This document shows positions 48,701-58,215 of a stretch of DNA of 64,000 nucleotides, in pieces (position 1 is the stretch's first letter; each line of letters starts with the position of its first letter). The DNA comes from Sulfurovum sp. (lineage in GTDB: Bacteria; Campylobacterota; Campylobacteria; Campylobacterales; Sulfurovaceae). The stretch spans positions 16,335 to 80,334 of the forward strand of contig JAMOTA010000054.1 of assembly GCA_027068435.1 (NCBI GenBank), written 5' to 3'. The notes under the pieces were generated by a model. It made no database searches. It was given only the letters and a program-made list of their open reading frames with translations, and was not told the origin of the DNA. Position numbers and translations under genes: made by a program.

Positions 48701-49606
48701 CTATTTGACTTTATTATTAAATTCATTAATTACAACAAATTTTTTACCATCTCTGCCTGTTTTTACAGCAACGTATTTATTTGGAAATCTCTCACGCAGT
48801 TGTTCCAAGGCAATCTGTACTAAGATACCGTCAAGTGTGCGTGTTTTTCCTCTACCATTTTTTTCTACATTTTCAATAACTGGTTTAATATAGTTACTTA
48901 TCATCTCTTGTTGCGATGTAAGAAACTCTGCAATTTCTAACTTAATAAAAAGTTCATATTTTGTATGTAACCAGTTAAAAAGCATGTAAGAAAGAGCATT
49001 ATAACGATACCCCTCTTTCCCAATAAGAAGTGCTGCATCTTCACCATCTATAAATATAAGTGCTGTATTATCTCTTACATCAACTTCAACAACATCTATA
49101 TCGAAGCATGAATAAGAGAGAAGTTCTTTTAATTGATTTTCTATTAACATTGCTAACTCATCATAGATAACTTCTTCTTCAACTATCTCTTCAGCAGTTT
49201 CTATATCTTCTACAAGTTCTTCTTTATGTTCAAAAAAGCTATCTAGTACTGCATCTTTCTCTTTTGGAGTTTCTGCTTTTTTTACTTCTTGAATTTTTTT
49301 TATCTCTTTGTTACTCTTTAGAATTACTTTTTCAACAACTAAAGGTTCTTCTTTCACTGTCTCTAGTACTTCCATAGCTAAACTCTCTTCTTTACTTATA
49401 AGTGTTTTAGCTTTTTTTACTGTAATTTTTTCTTTTTTATCTATTTTGCATGTTGCAACGATAATAGCCTTTTTTTTCATAAAACCTAAAATTCCACTAG
49501 AAGGATATTGTATCACTTCATATTTTAAATTAGTAATCGAACATTCTAAGAGTGTTGCAGCTTTTACATATGCCTCTTCAAGTGTAGATGCTTCAACTTT
49601 TTTCAT
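48701..49606 (-). CDS. Jag/KhpB-family RNA-binding protein
   Basis: Jag_N 'KKVEASTLEEAYVKAATLLECSITNLKYEVIQYPSSGILGFMKKKAIIVA'; KH 'LIGKEGYRYNALSYM'; gene order yidC-jag-mnmE. Confidence 0.88.
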   Translation of the reverse strand: MKKVEASTLEEAYVKAATLLECSITNLKYEVIQYPSSGILGFMKKKAIIVATCKIDKKEKITVKKAKTLISKEESLAMEVLETVKEEPLVVEKVILKSNKEIKKIQEVKKAETPKEKDAVLDSFFEHKEELVEDIETAEEIVEEEVIYDELAMLIENQLKELLSYSCFDIDVVEVDVRDNTALIFIDGEDAALLIGKEGYRYNALSYMLFNWLHTKYELFIKLEIAEFLTSQQEMISNYIKPVIENVEKNGRGKTRTLDGILVQIALEQLRERFPNKYVAVKTGRDGKKFVVINEFNNKVK

Positions 49607-49617
49607 AGTAAATTCCT

Positions 49618-51225
49618 TTATTTGTTCTGTTTTGCAATTGCAGCTGTTGCTTTATGTTTTTTATAAGCATTATTGATAACATATTGTTGACCAATTGTAA
49701 AGAGGTTATTCACAACCCAGTAAAGAACCAACCCAGATGGAAAAGGCATAATAATAAACATAATTGCCATAATTACAGGAAACCATTGAAATATTTTCTC
49801 TTGTAGTGGATCTGTAAAGTTATTGGGTGTAATTTTTTGTTGAAACCACATAGAAGCACCCATCAATATTGGTAAAATATAATATGGGTCAGCAGTTGCT
49901 AGGTTATCAATCCACATAGGTATCCATGACGCACCTTGTAACTCATCTGCATTTAACAATACTCTATAAAGTGCAAAGAAAACAGGGATTTGTAGTAACA
50001 TAGGAAGACAACCACCCATAGGGTTTGCTCCATGCTTCTTATACATCTCCATCATCTGTGCATTCATCTTAGCTGGGTCACCTTTATGTTTCTCTTTTAG
50101 CTCTTTTATCTTAGGAGCTAAGTCTTTAAGCTTCTGCATAGACATCATCCCCTTATATGAGAGAGGAAATAAAATTAATTTAACAAGAAGAGTAAAGAGA
50201 ATAATCGCCCAACCCCAATTTCCTATAATATTTTGTAACCATAAAAGTATTTTATAAAAAGGTTTAGAGAGAAAAGTAAACCAACCAAACTCAATAGCAT
50301 CAGTAAGTTCAGGATTAATAGACTTTAAAATCTCATATTCTTTTGGACCAATGTATCCACCTAAATTTAATGATTCTCTACCTTCAATAAAGATAAGAGG
50401 ATCACCCTCACCCTCTTTTAAAATAGAAACATTCATACCTTTGTTAAAGTCATAAAGCATTGAAGCTACATATCTGTCAAAAGCAGATGCAAGTTTTGCA
50501 TTTTTAACTACTTCATTACCCTCTGCATTACCATCTTCTATACTTAATATAATATCGTCAGGACCTTTTACTAAAGCACCTCTAACAAGCATATACATAG
50601 ATTCATCTGCCATTGGTCTATGCCCTGGAGTAATAAAGTAATCTGCTTTATTAGAAGTAGTAACTTCTACATTATAAGCACCATTTGGTTGAATAGTAAT
50701 TTTCTTTGTTACCACTAGAGATGAAAGTTTCTGTGTTAATATTATGGTTTTAGCAGAAGATGATACATTTACACTCTTTTTTCCACTGTAAGTATAGGGT
50801 GTTTTAAATGCTTCTGCATTCAGTTTTACATCTGAAAATCTAAGCTCTAAAGGTTTTACTTTATTAGCTCCTAGTATTTGAAGATTATTTCCTTCTGCAT
50901 TTTTATACTTATCTTCTAAAAGTTCAAACTGTGAAATACGTCCTAGCTCATCTATGCCCATTTTAAAAGTATTAGAAGTTATAGTTGCTAATAAGTTTGT
51001 ACTAGTCGTTACAGGTGCATCAGCAGTTGCTTGTTGTATGTTTATAGGAGTTGATGTACTACTAACTACAGGTGTTTGTTGTAATTGAGTTTGTGTTGAT
51101 GTACTTGTTTGTGTTTGAGAAGTATCTGTTTGTTGTTGGGGAAATAAATAACCAAAACCTATAAATACAAAGAATGAGAGCACGAGTGCGAGAATAAGTC
51201 GTCTGTTTAAATCTTGTTGTTCCAA
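49618..51225 (-). CDS. yidC: Membrane protein insertase YidC
   Basis: 'RRLILALVLSFFVFIGFGYLFP', 'SYKGMMSMQKLKDLAPKIKELKEKHKGDPAKMNAQMMEMYKKHGANPMGGCLPMLLQIPVFFALY'. Confidence 0.97.
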   Translation of the reverse strand: MEQQDLNRRLILALVLSFFVFIGFGYLFPQQQTDTSQTQTSTSTQTQLQQTPVVSSTSTPINIQQATADAPVTTSTNLLATITSNTFKMGIDELGRISQFELLEDKYKNAEGNNLQILGANKVKPLELRFSDVKLNAEAFKTPYTYSGKKSVNVSSSAKTIILTQKLSSLVVTKKITIQPNGAYNVEVTTSNKADYFITPGHRPMADESMYMLVRGALVKGPDDIILSIEDGNAEGNEVVKNAKLASAFDRYVASMLYDFNKGMNVSILKEGEGDPLIFIEGRESLNLGGYIGPKEYEILKSINPELTDAIEFGWFTFLSKPFYKILLWLQNIIGNWGWAIILFTLLVKLILFPLSYKGMMSMQKLKDLAPKIKELKEKHKGDPAKMNAQMMEMYKKHGANPMGGCLPMLLQIPVFFALYRVLLNADELQGASWIPMWIDNLATADPYYILPILMGASMWFQQKITPNNFTDPLQEKIFQWFPVIMAIMFIIMPFPSGLVLYWVVNNLFTIGQQYVINNAYKKHKATAAIAKQNK

Positions 51226-51325
51226 AATTATACCTTTTTTCTATATCAATTTAAAATAATATTTTGCTGATAGTATAGTCTTAAATGTGTTAAAATGTGC
51301 TAATAAATGCGTGGAAATAAGAAAT

Positions 51326-51682
51326 TTATGTTATTGAGGTACACTTTTTTAGTGTATGTAGATATGTTTTACTAATCTCTTTAAAATCTTTAGTTAATAA
51401 AGCTGGTTTTGCAACCAAAACATAAGATCCTTCAGATAAAAGGTTGATATTTTCAATGAAGTGTGCTCGAAGTAAACGCTTGGCTCTGTTACGATAGACA
51501 GCATTACCAACTTTTTTACTAGCCACAAAACCTACGTTATATCCTTTGTGCTTCTTATAAAAAAGCACAAAAAATGGATTGTGACAAGTTTTAGTAGAGC
51601 TTTTATAAACTCTATTAAACTCTCTGGTAGTTTTTATTCTAGTAAAGTGTTTTATAAAACTGATGGTATTTACTCTCTCAAT
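51326..51682 (-). CDS. rnpA: Ribonuclease P protein component (start uncertain; no ATG/GTG/TTG in the conserved N-terminal region)
   Basis: Upstream extension of the 51326..51568 ORF reads IERVNTISFIKHFTRIKTTREFNRVYKSSTKTCHNPFFVLFYKKHKGYNVGFVASKKVGNAVYRNRAKRLLR. Matches RnpA; directly downstream of rpmH. Confidence 0.8.
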   Translation of the reverse strand: MERVNTISFIKHFTRIKTTREFNRVYKSSTKTCHNPFFVLFYKKHKGYNVGFVASKKVGNAVYRNRAKRLLRAHFIENINLLSEGSYVLVAKPALLTKDFKEISKTYLHTLKKCTSIT

Positions 51683-51683
51683 C

Positions 51684-51818
51684 TTATACTGATAATCTCT
51701 TTCTACCTTTAGCTCTTCTTGCAGAAATTACTTTTCTTCCGTTTTTAGTTTTCATTCTTGTTCTAAAACCGTGTGTTCTTTTTCTTGGTGTGTTATGGGG
51801 TTGAAACGTTCTTTTCAT
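51684..51818 (-). CDS. rpmH: 50S ribosomal protein L34
   Basis: Translated by hand: [44 protein letters not shown] (44 aa). Too short for the ORF track. Confidence 0.98.
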   Translation of the reverse strand: MKRTFQPHNTPRKRTHGFRTRMKTKNGRKVISARRAKGRKRLSV

Positions 51819-52013
51819 TTTGGATAATCCTTAATCTATTTTAGTTGCATTTATGCATACTATTGTTTGGTCGTGATTTTACACAAATATGACTTAAAGC
51901 ATACTAATTTAAAGTTTTAAAAGTAATTTCTAGCTTTCTTATTTGAATATCTTGTAAAATATAGTCAAATATAAATTAGACAGCTCTCTTAAATATCTAT
52001 CTTTAAATGGTAG

Positions 52014-52364
52014 TTACCCTAAAAGCTCTATTATGTTTTCAATAGGACGACCTATTACTGCTTTACCATCTTTTATCACTATAGGTCTCTCTATAAGCTT
52101 TGGATTTGCTACCATAGCTTCTATAAGTTTCTCATCATCATCTAATGCGTTAAGATTTAACTCTTTGTAAATCTCTTCTTTTGTTCTCATAAGTTCTCTT
52201 GCAGATATACCTAGCTGAGAAAGTACTATTTTAAGTTCCTCTTTTGTAGGAGGTGTATCAAGGTACTTAATCACTTCTGCTTCTATGCCTTTCTCTTCTA
52301 AGAGAGCTGCTGCATTTCTTGATTTTGAACATCTTGGATTGTGCCATAATGTAATATTACTCAT
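52014..52364 (-). CDS. arsC: Arsenate reductase (ArsC glutaredoxin type)
   Basis: 'ITLWHNPRCSKSRNAAALLEEKGIEAEVIKYLDTPPTKEEL', 'RPIVIKDGKAVIGRP'. Confidence 0.9.
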   Translation of the reverse strand: MSNITLWHNPRCSKSRNAAALLEEKGIEAEVIKYLDTPPTKEELKIVLSQLGISARELMRTKEEIYKELNLNALDDDEKLIEAMVANPKLIERPIVIKDGKAVIGRPIENIIELLG

Positions 52365-52392
52365 AATTTTCCTTCATTATATTTATAGTATC

Positions 52393-53427
52393 TTATCTAA
52401 CTTCTATCTTCTCTACTACATCTAAACCAAAACCAGCAAGTCCAACAAACTCTGTTTCTTTATTACTAGTAAGTAAGTTGATGTTTTTAATACCTAAATC
52501 TTTAAGTATTTGAGCTCCTACACCAAACTCTTTAGCTTGTTCATGAGAGATAACCTTAGTATCAAGGAAAACAAGTACACCACCGTTTTGCTTTAAGTAG
52601 TCTATAGAGTTATTTAATGCAGAAAATCGTTTATCATCAAGTACAAGATCAATATCTGTACCAATATTATGAAACTTTACATTTGCTCTTTCATGCGATT
52701 TGTAAAACTGCATTACAGTATGTGTTCTATCTAAGTGATCTTTATAGCTTATTTTCTTTACAACAACACCTCTTAGTTCAGTCTGCTCTTCTGAAATACG
52801 AGTAATAAGTTGTTCATTAGCTAAACGATACTCTACAATATCAGAGATATATAAGATACACATATCATGTTCTTTAGAGAAAATTTCAAGATCATCCATA
52901 CGTGCCATTTTTCCATCATCTTTAATGATTTCACAAATAACCGCAGCAGGAGCAAGACCTGCTAATTTACATATATCTACTGATCCCTCAGTATGTCCCG
53001 TACGTACCAAAACTCCACCATCTTTAGCAATAAGAGGAAAGATATGCCCTGGACGAACAAAGTCACTAGCTACAGTTAAAGGATTAGAAAGTTTAGAGAT
53101 ACAGTCATCTCTCTCAGCTGCAGATATACCTGTTTCTGCATTAGTCGAATCAATAGAAACAGTAAATGCAGTTTCATGGTTAGAAACATTATTTGTAACC
53201 ATAGGCATTAAATCTAATTTAGATGCTATCTCTTTAGTAACAGGTGTACAGATAAGCCCTCTAGCCTCTTTAGCCATAAAGTTAACAAGTTCAGGAGTAG
53301 AGAAAGTTGCAGCATAAACAAGATCTCCTTCATTTTCACGATCTTCATCATCCATCATGATGACCATCTTTCCTCTTTTTATCTCATCTATCGCTTTTTC
53401 TACTCTTTGTATTGCATCTGTTAGCAT
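52393..53427 (-). CDS. ribB: 3,4-dihydroxy-2-butanone-4-phosphate synthase (RibB) with degenerate GCHII-like C-terminal domain
   Basis: 'MMDDEDRENEGDLVYAA', 'RPGHIFPLIAKDGGVLVRTGHTEGSVDICKLAG'. The C-terminal GCHII-like part has no cysteines (Zn ligands absent). Confidence 0.92.
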   Translation of the reverse strand: MLTDAIQRVEKAIDEIKRGKMVIMMDDEDRENEGDLVYAATFSTPELVNFMAKEARGLICTPVTKEIASKLDLMPMVTNNVSNHETAFTVSIDSTNAETGISAAERDDCISKLSNPLTVASDFVRPGHIFPLIAKDGGVLVRTGHTEGSVDICKLAGLAPAAVICEIIKDDGKMARMDDLEIFSKEHDMCILYISDIVEYRLANEQLITRISEEQTELRGVVVKKISYKDHLDRTHTVMQFYKSHERANVKFHNIGTDIDLVLDDKRFSALNNSIDYLKQNGGVLVFLDTKVISHEQAKEFGVGAQILKDLGIKNINLLTSNKETEFVGLAGFGLDVVEKIEVR

Positions 53428-53587
53428 ATTTTCTCCAGAAATTATTAATTGGTTATTTAATGTATTATACCTATCCTAAATTTAAATAAGTAGTGCAACA
53501 TAATAATTTTTATTAAATGCTAATTAAAATATGGATTTTAGTTATGAAATAAACAGTTATGTGGTTTAATGTAAGTGTTTTTTGAAT

Positions 53588-53664
<77 letters not shown>

Positions 53665-53709
53665 ACATTTGAATGTAGATATTAATTTCATGTTCTATTA
53701 AATAAGAAT

Positions 53710-53786
<77 letters not shown>

Positions 53787-53807
53787 ACATGAAATAAAAT
53801 TGTACTG

Positions 53808-53882
53808 TGGATGGGGTAGAGGGATTCGAACCCCCGAATACCAGTACCAAAAACTAGTGCCTTACCGCTTGGCGATACCCCA
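53808..53882 (-). tRNA. tRNA-Gln (TTG)
   Basis: TGGGGTATCGCCAAGCGGTAAGGCACTAGTTTTTGGTACTGGTATTCGGGGGTTCGAATCCCTCTACCCCATCCA; loop TTTTGGT gives anticodon TTG. Confidence 0.9.
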
Positions 53883-54107
53883 ATCTTCATAAGTTGTCAT
53901 GCTTATGTGGACGGCATTATAGCACCAAAATCTTTTTATGTCAAGGGTTTTTAGAAAAAATATGAAAATTCTTTTTTAGTCAAGTTTTAAGGCATATATT
54001 TAAGTAATTATGTAGAATTTACAGAATATGAAGTAAGTATATTTAAGATATGAATTGTCTAGTAAAAGTAGGAATTTATTTGAATTTTAGGTTTATATAT
54101 TTGTATG

Positions 54108-54182
54108 TGGCTCCGGCACGAGGATTCGAACCTCGGACCAAATGATTAACAGTCATCTACTCTACCGCTGAGCTATGCCGGA
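54108..54182 (-). tRNA. tRNA-Asn (GTT), copy 1
   Basis: TCCGGCATAGCTCAGCGGTAGAGTAGATGACTGTTAATCATTTGGTCCGAGGTTCGAATCCTCGTGCCGGAGCCA; anticodon GTT. Confidence 0.95.
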
Positions 54183-54223
54183 ACAATTAAAAAGGTGTAA
54201 CAAAACTATATAAATATAAAAAG

Positions 54224-54298
54224 TGGCTCCGGCACGAGGATTCGAACCTCGGACCAAATGATTAACAGTCATCTACTCTACCGCTGAGCTATGCCGGA
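54224..54298 (-). tRNA. tRNA-Asn (GTT), copy 2
   Basis: Identical to copy 1. Confidence 0.95.
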
Positions 54299-54323
54299 AT
54301 AATTATATTTACAAAAAATGAAG

Positions 54324-54398
54324 TGGCTCCGGCACGAGGATTCGAACCTCGGACCAAATGATTAACAGTCATCTACTCTACCGCTGAGCTATGCCGGA
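54324..54398 (-). tRNA. tRNA-Asn (GTT), copy 3
   Basis: Identical to copy 1. Confidence 0.95.
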
Positions 54399-54456
54399 AC
54401 AATCAAAGTTTTGTGGAGAGGATTATAGATAAAATTTGCTTTAATGTCAATGATTT

Positions 54457-55368
54457 TTACAACTTTTTATAAAATTTAACACCATTTGTCTCTATAATCT
54501 TTATTTTTTGTTTATGATAAAGATTTTCTACTCTCTCTTGACTCTCTTTATCAAACAGTGCTTCTATATCTTCTTTTGTTAAAGGACGTTTATCTAAGGT
54601 CTCTAATATCTCTTCATAAGAGTAACTAGAAGATGATATCTCAGCCTTTTTACGTGAAGCGATATAGACACTCAGACTACTATCAAAAAGATGGCTAATA
54701 CGCAGTAGCTCTTCATAACTAACTGGTTTTACATCAAAAGCAGGAGGTCTGTCTATTGTCCCTATATCTATGCGTGTAGGTTGTAGTTTTAAAAGAAAGG
54801 TATTAAGCTTTGCTATCTCTTCATGAGAATCATTTAAACTTTTCACTATAAGAACCTCTATAACCAAAGGTCCAGAGTACTTCTCTTTAAAGGCTAGCAT
54901 TCCAGACTTTATATTTTCTACATCTATGTTAGAATGAGAACGGTCAAGTTTTTTAAGACACTTCTGTGTAGCACAATCTAAAGAGAGCTTCACTTCATCA
55001 AGCTTAAGCAGTGCCTCTTGTACCTCTATGTTATCTATAGTAGAGGCGTTGGTAAGTATAAGTGTTTTGGTTTTACCTTTAAAAATATTTATCTCATCTA
55101 TAAGTTCTGAAAGATACGGATAGAGTGTAGGCTCACCATTGGCAGTCAGTGTGATAAAATCAACATCATCATGCTCTACTAGTGCTTTCTTAAGTGCTGT
55201 AGTCACTTCATCTACACTTACTACATCTGAATAAGTACCCACAGTCTTAGCAGGATCTAGCTCACAATAAAGACAATCAAAATTACACTGCTTCTTAGAT
55301 GGACTCAAATCAACACCTAAAGATTTACCAAAACGACGCGAATGTATTGGACCAAATATTATGTTCAT
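54457..55368 (-). CDS. Radical SAM protein (COG0731-like Fe-S oxidoreductase)
   Basis: 'FGPIHSRRFGKSLGVDLSPSKKQCNFDCLYCEL' (CxxxCxxC), 'ITLTANGEPTLYPYL'. Confidence 0.88.
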   Translation of the reverse strand: MNIIFGPIHSRRFGKSLGVDLSPSKKQCNFDCLYCELDPAKTVGTYSDVVSVDEVTTALKKALVEHDDVDFITLTANGEPTLYPYLSELIDEINIFKGKTKTLILTNASTIDNIEVQEALLKLDEVKLSLDCATQKCLKKLDRSHSNIDVENIKSGMLAFKEKYSGPLVIEVLIVKSLNDSHEEIAKLNTFLLKLQPTRIDIGTIDRPPAFDVKPVSYEELLRISHLFDSSLSVYIASRKKAEISSSSYSYEEILETLDKRPLTKEDIEALFDKESQERVENLYHKQKIKIIETNGVKFYKKL

Positions 55369-55486
55369 GGGGGTTTCCTTTATTGTATGCTTTAATTATA
55401 GTATATCAGAAATAGATTAGGTAAATGAGTATATTGGATTTTTAGGAGTTATCGTCTTTAAAAATAGTACTTGGAAGATTGATAAC

Positions 55487-55514
55487 TAAAAGTCGGTAGA
55501 GTCGCCGACTTTTA
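55487..55514 (-). terminator. Hairpin downstream of hemE
   Basis: TAAAAGTCGG-tagagtcg-CCGACTTTTA, 10-bp stem just after the hemE stop. Confidence 0.6.
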
Positions 55515-55532
55515 AAGCTTACTTTTTATTAG

Positions 55533-56582
55533 TTACTTCTTAGCACTTACTCTTTTACACTCGCTTACAAAGTGAATAGCGTTTTCAACTGGTACGTCAG
55601 GTAAGATACCGTGTCCTAGGTTAAATATGTGTCTTTTTGTACCCATGATTTCTTGGATAGCTTCAACACATTTAGTTGTCTCTTCTTTTGAATATAGACG
55701 ACATGGTTCCATGTTTCCTTGGAGTACATACTTGTCACCTAGTTTCTCTTTAGCCATCGCCATAGGTGTTCCCCAGTCTACTCCAAATACATCAAAGTTA
55801 CCATATACAAGCCCTCTTTCTATGAATGCCGAAACACCCTTAGGGAACATAATAATAGGTACATTAGGGTACTTAGATTTGAGATAATCTGCTATCTCTA
55901 CCATGTATTTCCATGAGAATTCATCATATTTACCTGGTTCTATTGCTGATGCCCATGAGTCAAAGATTTGAACTACATCTATACCTGCTTCTATCTGCTT
56001 CTCCATGTAAAGTTTTACAACTTCCGTTACTTTTGCAAGAATGTTATGTAGTAGTTCGGGGTTAGAGTACATCATTTTTTTACAGATGTTATATGTCTTT
56101 GTTCCTTGCCCTTCTATCATATAAGTTGCAAGTGTCCAAGGTGCTCCTGTAAAACCGATAAGTGCTATCTCATCACCACGTTCATCTAGTTGTTTTCTTA
56201 AAAGCTCAATAGTCTCAAACACATACGTCAACTTAGAAGCTGCTTCATCTCCACCGATGAGTCTGTCTAAATCTTCTTGTGATGTTAAAGGGTCAGAAAA
56301 CTTTGGTCCTTCACCTTTTACAAAACTCAAATCCATTCCCATCTCATCTGGTATAACCAAAATATCTGAAAACAAAATAGCCGCGTCAACACCTACGATG
56401 TCAAGTGGCTGAATAGTTACTTCAGCAGCTTTAGCAGGGTTATGACAGAGGTTAAGGAAGTTTCCAGCCTCTGCTCTTACTGCCATATACTCTGGCAAGT
56501 AACGTCCTGCTTGTCTCATCATCCATACAGGTGTGTATGCTGTCTCTTTACCTAAACATGCGTCTACAAAAATTTTACTCAT
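55533..56582 (-). CDS. hemE: Uroporphyrinogen decarboxylase
   Basis: '[22 protein letters not shown]', '[20 protein letters not shown]', '[16 protein letters not shown]'. Confidence 0.97.
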   Translation of the reverse strand: MSKIFVDACLGKETAYTPVWMMRQAGRYLPEYMAVRAEAGNFLNLCHNPAKAAEVTIQPLDIVGVDAAILFSDILVIPDEMGMDLSFVKGEGPKFSDPLTSQEDLDRLIGGDEAASKLTYVFETIELLRKQLDERGDEIALIGFTGAPWTLATYMIEGQGTKTYNICKKMMYSNPELLHNILAKVTEVVKLYMEKQIEAGIDVVQIFDSWASAIEPGKYDEFSWKYMVEIADYLKSKYPNVPIIMFPKGVSAFIERGLVYGNFDVFGVDWGTPMAMAKEKLGDKYVLQGNMEPCRLYSKEETTKCVEAIQEIMGTKRHIFNLGHGILPDVPVENAIHFVSECKRVSAKK

Positions 56583-57091
56583 TATTTACCTACCTTACCT
56601 AAAAAATATAACCCAACAGCTAATGCTGTAATAGAAAGTGCCAAATACAACATCTCTAAAGGTGTTGTAAAGTTTGTGTGTAAAACTCTTTGAAAGAAAT
56701 TTACGACTAGAACCATCACGATAACTTTTGCTATTTTATCTTTGAGTTGGTCTAGTGAGTGTATAGCTAAAAGCTTTGAACCATTTTGACCTTCTGCTGC
56801 TTCTATATCTGAGATAAAAAGCTCATAGAGACCAAAAGAGAAGATAAATAGCACTACGGCGATTAGATATAAATCAACTGCTCCTATAAGCCCTGCTACT
56901 ACATCTTCATGAAAATGTTCAGGGTGTGGAACAGTATGCATAATCACTTGAAATGAATCTACAGTCACTTGCCAAATATCAAGTGACGCAATAACAAAAA
57001 GAAGTATTGCTCCTAATAAGCCAAAAATAACTGCGAGTATTACTACAAAACGGCTGTTCCAGATAAGACCTTCAAATAATCTCTCTACCAT
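56582..57091 (-). CDS. YqhA/UPF0114 family membrane protein
   Basis: '[27 protein letters not shown]', '[23 protein letters not shown]'. Confidence 0.85.
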   Translation of the reverse strand: MVERLFEGLIWNSRFVVILAVIFGLLGAILLFVIASLDIWQVTVDSFQVIMHTVPHPEHFHEDVVAGLIGAVDLYLIAVVLFIFSFGLYELFISDIEAAEGQNGSKLLAIHSLDQLKDKIAKVIVMVLVVNFFQRVLHTNFTTPLEMLYLALSITALAVGLYFLGKVGK

Positions 57092-58128
57092 TATGCATTC
57101 TCCTCTAATTTAATCCATTTAAATGCGATTCTTACTGCATTGGTTGCTGCTCCAACTCTTACTTGGTCAGCTACTCCCCAAATATGTAAAATATTATCTG
57201 CAAATAAATCTTTTCTAATACGTCCTACATACGTCTCATCTGTATCTGTTGAGATAATAGGCATTGGGTACTCATTTTTCTCCATGTTGTCTATTACTGT
57301 AACATTTTCAAAGTTTGACAATACTTCTCTTGCTTTATCTACATTGACATTTACATCGTTTTCAAATGTAATAGTAATAGACTCAGAGTGACTTCTTAAA
57401 ACAGGTACACGAACACATGTAGCACTTAACGCAAAGTCAGTACCCATGATTTTCGCTGTTTCGTTAACCATTTTCATCTCCTCTTTAGTGTACCCATTCT
57501 CTAGTGGTACATCTATATGAGGAATAACATTTAGTGCTATCTGATGAGTAAATGCTTCTACTTTTGATTCACTTAATTTAAAGGCAAAAAAGTCTTGCAT
57601 CTGCTTTACAAGCTCTTCCATTCCTGCTTTACCTGCACCACTTACTGCTTGGTAGGTACTCACATCTACTCTTTTTATGCCATAAAGGTCATGAAGAGGT
57701 TTAAGCAGTTGTACCATCTGAATAGTAGAACAGTTAGGGTTAGCTATAATCCCTGTATCTTCCCATAAGCAAATATCTTCAGGGTTTACTTCAGGTACAA
57801 CTAAAGGTACTTTTGGATCCATTCTAAAGTGAGAAGTGTTGTCTATAACCACAGCTCCAGATTCTACTGCATACTTAGCAAAATGTGCAGAGACACTTCC
57901 ACCAGCAGAGAAAAACGTGATGTCTATCTCTCTACCTTTAAATACCTCTTCTGTAAGCTCTTCTATTTTATATGCTTTACCTTGACACTCTATCTCTTCA
58001 CCTACACTCTTAGCACTTGCTAAAGGAAGAAGTTCTCCTATAGGAAACTTTACCTCTTCTAAGACTCTAAAAAGCTCTTCACCTACGGCACCTGATGCAC
58101 CAACTACTGCTATGTTAAATTTTTTCAC
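57091..58128 (-). CDS. asd: Aspartate-semialdehyde dehydrogenase
   Basis: 'NIAVVGASGAVGEELFRVLEE', 'IIANPNCSTIQMVQLLKPL', 'ATCVRVPVLRSHSESI'. Confidence 0.97.
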   Translation of the reverse strand: MKKFNIAVVGASGAVGEELFRVLEEVKFPIGELLPLASAKSVGEEIECQGKAYKIEELTEEVFKGREIDITFFSAGGSVSAHFAKYAVESGAVVIDNTSHFRMDPKVPLVVPEVNPEDICLWEDTGIIANPNCSTIQMVQLLKPLHDLYGIKRVDVSTYQAVSGAGKAGMEELVKQMQDFFAFKLSESKVEAFTHQIALNVIPHIDVPLENGYTKEEMKMVNETAKIMGTDFALSATCVRVPVLRSHSESITITFENDVNVNVDKAREVLSNFENVTVIDNMEKNEYPMPIISTDTDETYVGRIRKDLFADNILHIWGVADQVRVGAATNAVRIAFKWIKLEENA

Positions 58129-58215
58129 GTTATTGTCCTTTAAAAAAAGTCTATTAATGTGTGTATTTTATCTAATCACTTGTAAGTATTTGCTTTTTAT
58201 GCTCTTTTGTCATCA

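Noticed and set aside
53428-53587. FMN riboswitch upstream of the ribB-type gene
   Set aside because: No recognisable RFN-element conserved sequence in the AT-rich leader.
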